A DNA stretch of 10,087 nt from CAYOFK01 sp964403185 (lineage in GTDB: Bacteria > Bacteroidota > Bacteroidia > Bacteroidales > VadinHA17): assembly GCA_964403185.1 (NCBI GenBank), contig CAYOFK010000118.1, positions 1-10,087 of the forward strand, written 5' to 3'. Under the pieces are notes generated by a model, which made no database searches, had not been told where the DNA came from, and saw nothing but the letters and a program-made list of their open reading frames with translations. The position numbers and the translations under genes are program-made. The stretch's first letter is position 1. Each line of letters begins with the position of its first letter. Positions 1 through 6,370 of the stretch are shown here, one piece after another.

Positions 1-515
1 TAGAGTTCTGCTAAACGGATATGGAGGTTGAAGGTATGAATGTTTAATCCTTCCTTTTTTACAACATCCTGCATGTATGGAAGTGCGTCATTTGACTTGC
101 CGGAGCTGATGAGATTAGCCATGGTGATATGTAGATTCAGAAAATACGGCTCGGTTTCCGGAAGGCGTTCAATGATCCCTGACAGGTAATCCTTAATTTC
201 TTCTGAACTGAGGTTTTCATCTCTCTTCATGTAAGGAATGAGTTTGTTCATGCTAACCACCAATGCAGTATTGCAATCTCTGATATAGGCCTCAATGAGA
301 TCTTTTAAATAGCTGATGGCTGCAGGATATCCTTCGGTTTTCCTGATCCGTGTGGCTTTTATCATCAGCTTATGAACATCCGCGTCAGGGTGAAGGATTG
401 TCTTTTCATGTGAAGCTGAACTTTGAACAAAGTTCAGCTCAGGATCACGAACCGGTACCTTTATTTTGTTGGTTCCAAAGAGTTTTGAAATCCAGGTTTT
501 AATTTCACCTAACAT
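1..515 (-). CDS. Partial helical (TPR-like) protein of unknown function, C-terminus outside window
   Basis: Reading the minus strand from an ATG at 515 gives an open frame of 171 codons that runs off the left edge without a stop. I do not recognise the family. There is no signal peptide or membrane segment: the N-terminus (MLGEIKTWISKLFG) is a short amphipathic helix followed by a polar linker to about residue 45. From about residue 46 onward it is predicted all-helical. The stretches near 48-75 and 127-152 (LNLHITMANL, then KSNDALPYMQDVVKKEG) look like the paired helices of TPR repeats, with small residues at the packing positions; the visible part ends in a start of another such helix (HTFNLHIRLAEL). 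It is probably a cytoplasmic scaffold or interaction protein. It is transcribed divergently from the LysM gene. The ATG was chosen because a promoter-like sequence lies about 45-75 bp upstream and no better start is visible. Coding status is fairly secure; function is unknown. Confidence 0.72.
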   Translation of the reverse strand, partial: MLGEIKTWISKLFGTNKIKVPVRDPELNFVQSSASHEKTILHPDADVHKLMIKATRIRKTEGYPAAISYLKDLIEAYIRDCNTALVVSMNKLIPYMKRDENLSSEEIKDYLSGIIERLPETEPYFLNLHITMANLISSGKSNDALPYMQDVVKKEGLNIHTFNLHIRLAEL

Positions 516-560
516 AATTAGCCGGAAATTTTAAGAAAATATAAAGATTATTCAAACTAC

Positions 561-591
561 TTAAGATACACATTTAAACCACATTATCAAA
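561..591 (-). promoter_or_regulatory. Candidate Bacteroidetes-type promoter for the left-edge gene
   Basis: On the minus strand, TTTG (588-591) is followed after exactly 19 bases by TATCTTAA (561-568), which matches the Bacteroidetes -7 element TAnnTTTG at six of eight positions. Initiation would fall near 555, giving a leader of about 40 nt before the ATG at 515. The -33 element and spacing are good and the -7 element is imperfect, so this is a moderate call. Confidence 0.42.
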
Positions 592-597
592 ATTTAT

Positions 598-607
598 CAG
601 CCGGCTG
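598..607. promoter_or_regulatory. Perfect 10-bp palindrome CAGCCGGCTG in the divergent control region
   Basis: CAGCCGGCTG is its own reverse complement and sits 6 bp upstream of the -33 element of the leftward promoter candidate. A palindrome here could be a regulator site, but it is short and occurs once, and no T-run follows that would make it a terminator. The rest of 516-822 between the two promoter candidates (about 608-751) is AT-rich and shows nothing else I can support. Confidence 0.2.
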
Positions 608-751
608 TTTCCTAACAGGTGCAATTACAACAAAAATGAATAGGGTCTGATGTTCGGCTAAATTACGGTTTCTGCAGAATTTTGAAGAATATAAGCAGTC
701 TGTCCTGGAATTATTCGTACTTTTCTAATTGCAAATTCCGGAGTGGATCAT

Positions 752-782
752 TTTGAAATCCCCGGGGCCTTTGCTATATTTG
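752..782 (+). promoter_or_regulatory. Bacteroidetes-type promoter for the LysM/PBP1 gene
   Basis: TTTG (752-755) and TATATTTG (775-782) match the Bacteroidetes housekeeping sigma pattern TTTG / TAnnTTTG completely, with a 19-base spacer. Transcription would start around 788, leaving a leader of about 35 nt before the ATG at 823. The spacer contains an 8-bp palindrome, CCCCGGGG (760-767), which is unusually GC-rich for this position. No Shine-Dalgarno sequence precedes the start (the bases before it are taatagcgac), as is usual in this phylum. Confidence 0.68.
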
Positions 783-822
783 TTATCACAGAAATGCTTG
801 TAATGCGCTGATTAATAGCGAC

Positions 823-2775
823 ATGAAAATGATGCGTCTTTTTATTGTACTTTTTTTCCTGATCCTGCCACTTTCCATGATTGGACAGGAGCCAGAAGTG
901 ATTGTGGAAAAATCAAGTGAAAAGATACTCATTGACGGCCAGGTGTATTACATTCATACGGTCAGGGAAAAAGAAACCATATATTCAATATGTAAAACAT
1001 ATGGTATATCTCCAAAAACACTGTCCCGGGAGAATCCGGGCATCATTATAGGATTGCAGCCGGGCCAGGTCTTAAAGATTCCTGAGGTCGTGGAAGAGGA
1101 AGCCCTGTCTCCCCAAACCGGGGATTTTATTTACCATCAAATGCGTGAGGGGGAAACTGTTTATTCCATCTCCCGGCAGCATCATGTGACCGTTGAGGAA
1201 ATTTTGGAAGCGAATCCTGACCTGGTTCTTGATGACCTTCCTGTTGAGACCGTCCTGAAAATTCCAAGGATGGAGTTCTATCCTGAAAAACAATCATTTA
1301 CCGTCCAGGATAAAGAATATTATCTGTACCGTGTTGGAATTGGTGAGACCTTCAATTCCATTGCCAGAAAGTTTAGTTTGAACACCAGGGATTTAAGGCG
1401 AATGAACCGGGAAAAAGGCAGGTTTCTTGATGAGGGTGATTACATCAGGGTTCCCGGGACAGAAAAAACGCATGCTTATTTCGAGAGGGGAGAAGAGGAG
1501 CCTGAAGCGGAGGAAGCGGCGGTTGACAATTATTGTAATATTCAAGTTCCTGATTATTTTACGGGCCGTTTGGATGTTGCTTTACTGCTTCCTTTTTACC
1601 TTGATAAGAATGCGGAGCGAACATATATTGATTCCAGTGAAAGAAATGAACGCGGAGATACGATTTTTAAACTGATTAAAAGAGAGGATGACTGGATTTA
1701 CCCCTGGAGTTACAGGTTTATTGAGTTTTATGAAGGAGTCCTTATTGCCATTGACAGTCTGAGGAAAAGAGGATTAAATGTGAGTTTATCGGTATTTGAT
1801 ACGAAACGGGATCCCATACGGGTCAGGGAGATTGCTGAAAGTGGCGCGCTGGATGATATGGATCTCATCATCGGCCCGGTATATTCCATGAATATTGAAA
1901 TTCTTACTAAAACACTGGGAAGGACGGATATTCCGGTAATTTCGCCCTTTGTCCAGAATGGAGCTTTACTTGAAAGGCAGGCAAACCTGTTTGAAGTTGT
2001 CCCTGATCATTTTGCTGAAAATGAGTTGATGGCTAAAGTTGTATCCCGCGAATACAGAAATAATATTGTTGTGGTGCATCCGGGAGATTCATTGGAGACT
2101 GATAATTTTGAACTTTTTAAATGGACCCTGCTGGATTCCCTGGGTCAATATGCCGATATGGAAAACATTGTTCTCAAAGAGGTGGTATTTTCTGAGGCTC
2201 GCCCACGGCATGATACCATTAATGAGATCGGACAGGCTTTACTTGAGGATGGTTTAAACGTGATTGTGGTTTATTCCGGGAAAGAGACCTTTGTCAGTGA
2301 GGTTCTTGCAAAACTTTTTAACCTGGCAAAAAATTATGAGTTAAAGGTATATGGGTTTCCGGAATGGCAGAGGTTCAGGAATATTGAACTGGGTTATTTC
2401 CACAGCATAGATGTTTATATATGTTCGCCCTTTATGCTGGACTATTCAGACAAAGATGTTAAAAGCTTCCTTAGTAAATACAGGGGCAAATATAATACCG
2501 AACCGGTACCTCACAGTTTTGCCTGGAATGGATATGATATAAGCTATTTTTTCCTCTCAGGACTGGCCACATACAAAGACCGGTTTTTAGAGTGTTACAC
2601 AAGTTTTAACACGAATTTGCTGGTTTCGGATTTTCAATTTGAAAAAATCAGCTACAACAGCGGTGCCATGAACAGGAAACTCCACCTGCTACACTTTACC
2701 GATGACCTGAGAATTGAAATTGTACCACTCCCTGAAATACCCATTCCCGACTTCGATATCTGGTTTAACTGGTAG
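823..2775 (+). CDS. Exported protein with three LysM domains and a type 1 periplasmic-binding-protein domain
   Basis: 650 residues. An N-terminal signal peptide (MKMMRLFIVLFFLILPLSMIG, cleavage near residue 21-22, no lipobox) sends it to the periplasm. Three LysM domains follow at about 42-88, 103-148 and 166-211, each with the GET(I/V/F)xSI core near its start and a closing hydrophobic-proline (KIP, KIP, RVP); LysM binds N-acetylglucosamine-containing glycans such as peptidoglycan. After an acidic linker (about 223-233), residues 250-630 resemble the type 1 periplasmic-binding fold of amino-acid ABC receptors: LDVALLLPFYLD opens it, DLIIGPVYS (347-355) and PVISPF (371-376) are typical strand-loop motifs. 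It matches the Bacteroidetes proteins annotated as PBP1 and LysM domain-containing; their ligand is not known to me. No permease or ATPase gene adjoins it, so an ABC transport role is not supported here; a wall-anchored sensor or scaffold is an inference. ATG 823 is preferred; ATG 832 would give a slightly shorter signal peptide. Confidence 0.93.
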   Translation: MKMMRLFIVLFFLILPLSMIGQEPEVIVEKSSEKILIDGQVYYIHTVREKETIYSICKTYGISPKTLSRENPGIIIGLQPGQVLKIPEVVEEEALSPQTGDFIYHQMREGETVYSISRQHHVTVEEILEANPDLVLDDLPVETVLKIPRMEFYPEKQSFTVQDKEYYLYRVGIGETFNSIARKFSLNTRDLRRMNREKGRFLDEGDYIRVPGTEKTHAYFERGEEEPEAEEAAVDNYCNIQVPDYFTGRLDVALLLPFYLDKNAERTYIDSSERNERGDTIFKLIKREDDWIYPWSYRFIEFYEGVLIAIDSLRKRGLNVSLSVFDTKRDPIRVREIAESGALDDMDLIIGPVYSMNIEILTKTLGRTDIPVISPFVQNGALLERQANLFEVVPDHFAENELMAKVVSREYRNNIVVVHPGDSLETDNFELFKWTLLDSLGQYADMENIVLKEVVFSEARPRHDTINEIGQALLEDGLNVIVVYSGKETFVSEVLAKLFNLAKNYELKVYGFPEWQRFRNIELGYFHSIDVYICSPFMLDYSDKDVKSFLSKYRGKYNTEPVPHSFAWNGYDISYFFLSGLATYKDRFLECYTSFNTNLLVSDFQFEKISYNSGAMNRKLHLLHFTDDLRIEIVPLPEIPIPDFDIWFNW

Positions 2776-2786
2776 ATCATTCCGGG
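2732..2786 (+). repeat. Left copy of a 55-bp direct duplication flanking the scaffold gap
   Basis: This 55-bp stretch covers the last 14 codons and stop of the LysM/PBP1 gene plus 11 bases. It recurs without a mismatch immediately after the N-run at 2887-2941. The match ends exactly at the N boundary on this side and starts exactly at it on the other, the pattern expected when two overlapping contig ends are scaffolded without being merged. Confidence 0.95.
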
Positions 2787-2886
2787 NNNNNNNNNNNNNN
2801 NNNNNNNNNNNNNNNNNNNNNNNNNNNNNNNNNNNNNNNNNNNNNNNNNNNNNNNNNNNNNNNNNNNNNNNNNNNNNNNNNNNNNN
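2787..2886. other. Scaffold gap, 100 N
   Basis: Exactly 100 undetermined bases, a customary placeholder for a gap of unknown size. Because identical 55-bp sequences abut it on both sides, the real gap is probably zero: collapsing N-run and one repeat copy leaves 22 bp between the stop of the LysM/PBP1 gene and the stop of the convergent phosphodiesterase gene. No gene should be inferred inside it. Confidence 0.98.
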
Positions 2887-2941
2887 CTGAAATACCCATT
2901 CCCGACTTCGATATCTGGTTTAACTGGTAGATCATTCCGGG
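2887..2941 (+). repeat. Right copy of the 55-bp duplication (not a second gene end)
   Basis: Identical to 2732-2786. It repeats the coding end of the LysM/PBP1 gene, including its stop codon (here 2928-2930), but has no start or upstream coding sequence of its own. It should be read as the same locus seen twice, not as a pseudogene fragment or an attachment site. Confidence 0.93.
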
Positions 2942-2952
2942 GTCAGATTTTT

Positions 2953-4014
2953 TTATTTCAAATTTCTTTCTTTAAGCATATCCGCCACCTTTTTAAGGTT
3001 CCCGTCAGTTTTAGCAGGTTTCAATCCGAGGATCTCACAAATTAACGGATAAATGTGGATGTTCTCAAAAGTCGGTTGGGAGAACCCTTTCCTGAAGGCA
3101 GGTCCAAATGCATAAAAAATGGCATGCATATCGGTATTCCTGTTATCGTAACCATGGGAACCCCCGGTAAATGATGGGGGTGCAGGAAGCCAGGAAAGGG
3201 TCCAGGAGGAATCGGCCAGCACTATAAAATCCGTGACCCTGGGGTTTGTCCCATAATGGAACCGTTCAGGTACCGTGTTTCTTTTCCAGGCCTGGACATT
3301 AGGGATGTCTTTCAGCGCCAACCATGCCGAATCATAGTATTCACTGTGGGCCAATAAATTGTATGAGGGGTTGCTGCCTCCTGATTCTTCAAACCAATCC
3401 CTGCGAACGTAATCGCTCAGATTTATCCACCGCTCTGAACAGGTCTCTCCCATACCATGATCGGAGGTCACAATGACATTGACCTGGCTGGCAATGGGCA
3501 AGGCTTCCAGCTTATCAAGAAACACACCTGCCAGACTGTCGAGGTATGTTATGGTAAGCCCAAGTTCAGGATTATCAGGCCCGGTGTCATGGCTGCGACT
3601 GTCAGGTTCATCCATATACCAGGTAACCAGTTGGGGCCTTCTATCCTCCGGTAGTTGCAGCCAGGCGATTACGGAATCAAGACGCTGTGAAAAAGGAAAT
3701 TCAGGATCGTAAAAAGAATTGGCAACAATGCCGTGATGGTCGGGATACAAACCCGTAGCAATGGAGTAATGGTTTGGAAATGTTTTTGATGGAAAGCAGG
3801 GTTGCAATGAATGTGCCTTTACACCTTTTTTTTCAATCCGGTCGAGGTTTGGTGTGTTGAATTTATCAGGATAATCCCACCTGAACCCGTCCACTGACAG
3901 CATGACTACATAGGGTTTGGTTTCAGGCCTGCAAGCTTGAAGAACCAGAAATACAATAATAGGAAGGGCCATATAAGCTTTTGGAGCCCTGTTATGTGGT
4001 GTTGTGTTTTTCAC
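2953..4014 (-). CDS. Lipoprotein phosphodiesterase of the NPP (alkaline phosphatase superfamily) with an internal deletion
   Basis: 353 residues, type I phosphodiesterase/nucleotide pyrophosphatase (NPP) family: two-metal hydrolysis of phosphodiester or pyrophosphate bonds in nucleotides or lipid headgroups. A basic N-terminus and hydrophobic stretch end in a lipobox, LQAC with Cys28, so it is a membrane-anchored lipoprotein. By motif, all catalytic residues are present: Asp42 (LSVDGFRWDY), nucleophile Thr78 in SKTFPNHYS, Asp138 and His142 (DEPDSRSHDTGP), Asp185-His186 (TSDHGM) and His287 (GSHGYDN). Odd point: family members usually have 50-65 residues between the YDP motif (102-104) and the segment matching RLDSVIAWLQLP (111-122); here only six lie between, so the block that normally carries GEPxWV and WPGS is absent. 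The start is GTG at 4014: it is the only start codon between the in-frame upstream stop (TGA of the transporter) and Met15, and Met15 would leave a signal peptide without basic residues. It begins 15 bp after the transporter gene and is probably cotranscribed. Substrate unknown. Confidence 0.9.
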   Translation of the reverse strand: MKNTTPHNRAPKAYMALPIIVFLVLQACRPETKPYVVMLSVDGFRWDYPDKFNTPNLDRIEKKGVKAHSLQPCFPSKTFPNHYSIATGLYPDHHGIVANSFYDPEFPFSQRLDSVIAWLQLPEDRRPQLVTWYMDEPDSRSHDTGPDNPELGLTITYLDSLAGVFLDKLEALPIASQVNVIVTSDHGMGETCSERWINLSDYVRRDWFEESGGSNPSYNLLAHSEYYDSAWLALKDIPNVQAWKRNTVPERFHYGTNPRVTDFIVLADSSWTLSWLPAPPSFTGGSHGYDNRNTDMHAIFYAFGPAFRKGFSQPTFENIHIYPLICEILGLKPAKTDGNLKKVADMLKERNLK

Positions 4015-4029
4015 AAGTAGGTATTTATT

Positions 4030-6249
4030 TCATTCAATGAGTTTTTTATCACGTGCATTTACAAACAGAATATTTCCAACACCCTGGTAACCCATGAATA
4101 AATTTGAGCGGTCGTGTTTCAATTGCTCACCCCTGAAACCAATTATGGTCAACCCGGCGTTCTGAGATTTTTGATTAATGATGTCACGAATATTTTTATT
4201 TTCAACCTGTGTGATGACTTCAATATTTTTTGGCGCAATAGGCAGCCTGCCTTCCTGCACCAGTTTAATCAGGTTTTCACGGGCAGTCTGGTATTCATCT
4301 TCCTTACAGATATCAAATATCTTAATATGGCATTTTTCCCAATCGGGATGGTCCAGAATGATATAACTGAGCAAGATCATCAAATTCATATTCTCCTGGT
4401 CATGAATATTGATCCAGACATGAATTCCTCCCTTAAAGTTGATCTTTTTCGCAGAACTTCCCAGGATACCAATATCATAATTCCCGGCCCTGATCAGGGA
4501 ATAATTTTCCACGATTCGTTCAAGATTTGCAGGCGCTTCCTTAATGTAATCCATAAGGATCATATTATTTTCCATACCTGAAATGCCCGGTAATTGAATG
4601 GTTTGTGCGATGGCCGAAGTAAAGGAAGGGGATATCATGGTATCTATGAATACATGGGAATGCTCTGTTCCTGATTTCTCTATCAGCATGGTCATCAGCC
4701 TGTCAGCTTCTTTTTTAGTGGATTTTGAAAAGTATCCTTCAATCAGGTGGATATAGGTGCCAAATCCATACCGGTATGAGAGCCAGTTCAGTGTCCTGAA
4801 CGCATCGTCTCTTTTAAAACGGTCTTCAGAAATGCAAACAACCGCGGGTCTCCATTTGCCCTCATTCCCTACCTTTTTTGTTTTCTGCAGGTAAACCTGC
4901 ATGTTTCTGCTGATCTGAAAAATGGCAGATTGAAAAATGCGTTCGATACCGCCACGTTCCCTGTTTGTCCTGACTACAATGATATAGATCAGGATGATTA
5001 TAAAGAGAGCTAAAACAGAGTAAAGGGAACTGATCTGGAACATCAATAAAACACTGATCACAAAACCAGCGAGGGAAAAGTACCAGCGTGAGCGGAATGT
5101 TGGTCTGTAGGACGGATCTGCACCAAAATGGTATAGAAATGAAATCAGACAAATGGTGCCATAGGTGACCATAAAGAACATGGTAATGATGGTGGCTACA
5201 GCATTTACATTTCCAAGTGAAACGAATATCAGGGCTATAATACAGGTTATCAATGTACTTTGCACTGGTTCGGCAGTGTCTCCCCGTCCGCGGGCAACAA
5301 ACCGGTTGAAGGCTTGTAAGGGGAGGGACCGGTCGGAACCGATGGCCTGCAAGGTCCTGGGGGCAACCATGAGGGATCCGATAGCAGAAGAGATTGTTGA
5401 TGCTGCCAAACCCAGGGGAATTACAATGGGTCCGTAGAGTGCTATCTTACTCATGATCAATTGATCACCCGAAAGGTCTTCCGGACTTGCAGATATATGA
5501 AGTTTCCAGATTATGAAGAAATACATGATCATGCCTGAGAAGGTTGCAAGAAGAGTGCCTAAGGGGATGGACCGTCCCGGTTTCTTCAGATCACCTGACA
5601 ACCCCACACCAGCGGTCATCCCTGTAAATGCGGGAAAAACAATTGCAAAAACTACAAAAAACTGGTCCATATTTCTGAACGATCCTGAGAACAGGCTCTT
5701 ATTGGCCGCTTCCATGTATTCAGTTTTACCAATGAAAAAAAGACTGAGTGATACGATCAGGATGCCAACCACCACGTAAAGCAACTTGGCGGCAACACCG
5801 GCCCCCTTTTTTATCATCAGGTATGAAAGGATCAATAAAGCAGGGATGCTGACCACCTGCCTGGGAAGCATCAGACCGTGCTGATCCCTGAAATAATTGA
5901 AAACCGGTTCAAAGGCTTCGGTAAAGGCAATGATGTAGAATGCAACACTGATGGCCTGTGAAAAATATAAGGATATGCCAATGGTGGCGCCAATATTCAG
6001 GCCAAAGGACCTTGATATGATGTAATATTCCCCACCGCCCTCAACCTTTTCATTAGTGGCAATTTCCGAAATTGCCAGGGCTGTCGGAATCGTAACCATG
6101 TGTCCGATCAGGATAATGAGTGCGACTCCGAAAATGCCCAGGTTTCCAACAGCAAATCCAAACCGCAGAAAAAGAATGGCCCCCAGGATCGTGGAAATGG
6201 CAGTAAAAAATACCGGGGCCGTTCCAAATAATTTTTTATTTGATTTCAC
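4030..6249 (-). CDS. SLC12-like (cation-chloride cotransporter family) membrane transporter with cytosolic C-terminal domain
   Basis: 739 residues in the APC superfamily. About twelve membrane helices span 12-427, followed by a soluble domain at about 460-739. Several stretches match the SLC12 cation-chloride cotransporter pattern rather than ordinary amino-acid permeases: GGGEYYIISRSFG (71-83); the TM3 stretch SQAISVAFYIIAFTEAF with Tyr105 at the position of the potassium-site tyrosine of NKCC1; TM6 FPAFTGMTAGVGLSGDLKKP (205-224) followed by SIPLGTLL; and TM8 STISSAIGSLMVAPRTLQAI (284-303). Ser287-Ser288 correspond to the serine pair that, from memory, ligates sodium in NKCC/NCC and is replaced in the sodium-independent KCCs. 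The C-terminal domain (RPAVVCISEDRF onward, ending AGLTIIGFRG) resembles the UspA-like regulatory domain of this family. Many pipelines would call it amino acid permease. Start is GTG at 6249: an in-frame TGA lies 21 bp upstream and the first internal ATG is Met51, past TM1. It probably heads a two-gene unit with the downstream phosphodiesterase. Ion specificity is inference. Confidence 0.87.
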   Translation of the reverse strand: MKSNKKLFGTAPVFFTAISTILGAILFLRFGFAVGNLGIFGVALIILIGHMVTIPTALAISEIATNEKVEGGGEYYIISRSFGLNIGATIGISLYFSQAISVAFYIIAFTEAFEPVFNYFRDQHGLMLPRQVVSIPALLILSYLMIKKGAGVAAKLLYVVVGILIVSLSLFFIGKTEYMEAANKSLFSGSFRNMDQFFVVFAIVFPAFTGMTAGVGLSGDLKKPGRSIPLGTLLATFSGMIMYFFIIWKLHISASPEDLSGDQLIMSKIALYGPIVIPLGLAASTISSAIGSLMVAPRTLQAIGSDRSLPLQAFNRFVARGRGDTAEPVQSTLITCIIALIFVSLGNVNAVATIITMFFMVTYGTICLISFLYHFGADPSYRPTFRSRWYFSLAGFVISVLLMFQISSLYSVLALFIIILIYIIVVRTNRERGGIERIFQSAIFQISRNMQVYLQKTKKVGNEGKWRPAVVCISEDRFKRDDAFRTLNWLSYRYGFGTYIHLIEGYFSKSTKKEADRLMTMLIEKSGTEHSHVFIDTMISPSFTSAIAQTIQLPGISGMENNMILMDYIKEAPANLERIVENYSLIRAGNYDIGILGSSAKKINFKGGIHVWINIHDQENMNLMILLSYIILDHPDWEKCHIKIFDICKEDEYQTARENLIKLVQEGRLPIAPKNIEVITQVENKNIRDIINQKSQNAGLTIIGFRGEQLKHDRSNLFMGYQGVGNILFVNARDKKLIE

Positions 6250-6277
6250 GGTAGAATTTCTTTTGTTTCATGAGGTT

Positions 6278-6285
6278 TAAAGATA
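6278..6285 (-). promoter_or_regulatory. Weak -7 element candidate for the transporter/phosphodiesterase unit
   Basis: On the minus strand TATCTTTA matches TAnnTTTG at seven of eight positions and lies 29-36 bp upstream of the GTG start. The -33 region at the right distance reads AACTG and is a poor match to TTTG, so this rests on the -7 box and position alone. Confidence 0.33.
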
Positions 6286-6320
6286 AATAGAATTTCAAGG
6301 ATTCAGTTTTAGTTGTTTTT

Positions 6321-6328
6321 TATATTTT
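6321..6328 (+). promoter_or_regulatory. Weak -7 element candidate for the TonB-receptor operon
   Basis: TATATTTT matches TAnnTTTG at seven of eight positions and would give a leader of about 37 nt before the ATG at 6371. No TTTG lies at the expected 19-21 base distance (the nearest, TTTC at 6293-6296, is 24 bases away). The region is T-rich, so a chance match is quite possible. Confidence 0.25.
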
Positions 6329-6370
6329 CTCCAGCTCGGACAGGCCTGAAATTCCTACCTTTATGGACTT

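Noticed and set aside
2732..2941. The 55-bp direct repeat as an attachment-site pair or target duplication of a mobile element hidden in the gap
   Set aside because: The copies are perfect, end exactly at a 100-N placeholder, and one is the coding end of a normal gene; no integrase or transposase is nearby. An assembly overlap explains everything.
2751..2960. A terminator between the convergent LysM/PBP1 and phosphodiesterase genes, ending in a run of seven T
   Set aside because: After collapsing the duplication, the only stem (TCTGGTTT with GGGGTCAGA) relies on several G-U pairs and overlaps the stop codon; too weak to call.
4114..4581. A 155-codon plus-strand open frame opposite the transporter gene
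   Set aside because: It is antisense to the conserved C-terminal domain of the transporter and its translation shows no family motif; it is a by-product of the real gene's codon use.
6356..6363. TACCTTTA as the -7 box of the TonB-receptor gene
   Set aside because: It would place the transcription start almost on the ATG at 6371, and no TTTG element lies at the proper distance.
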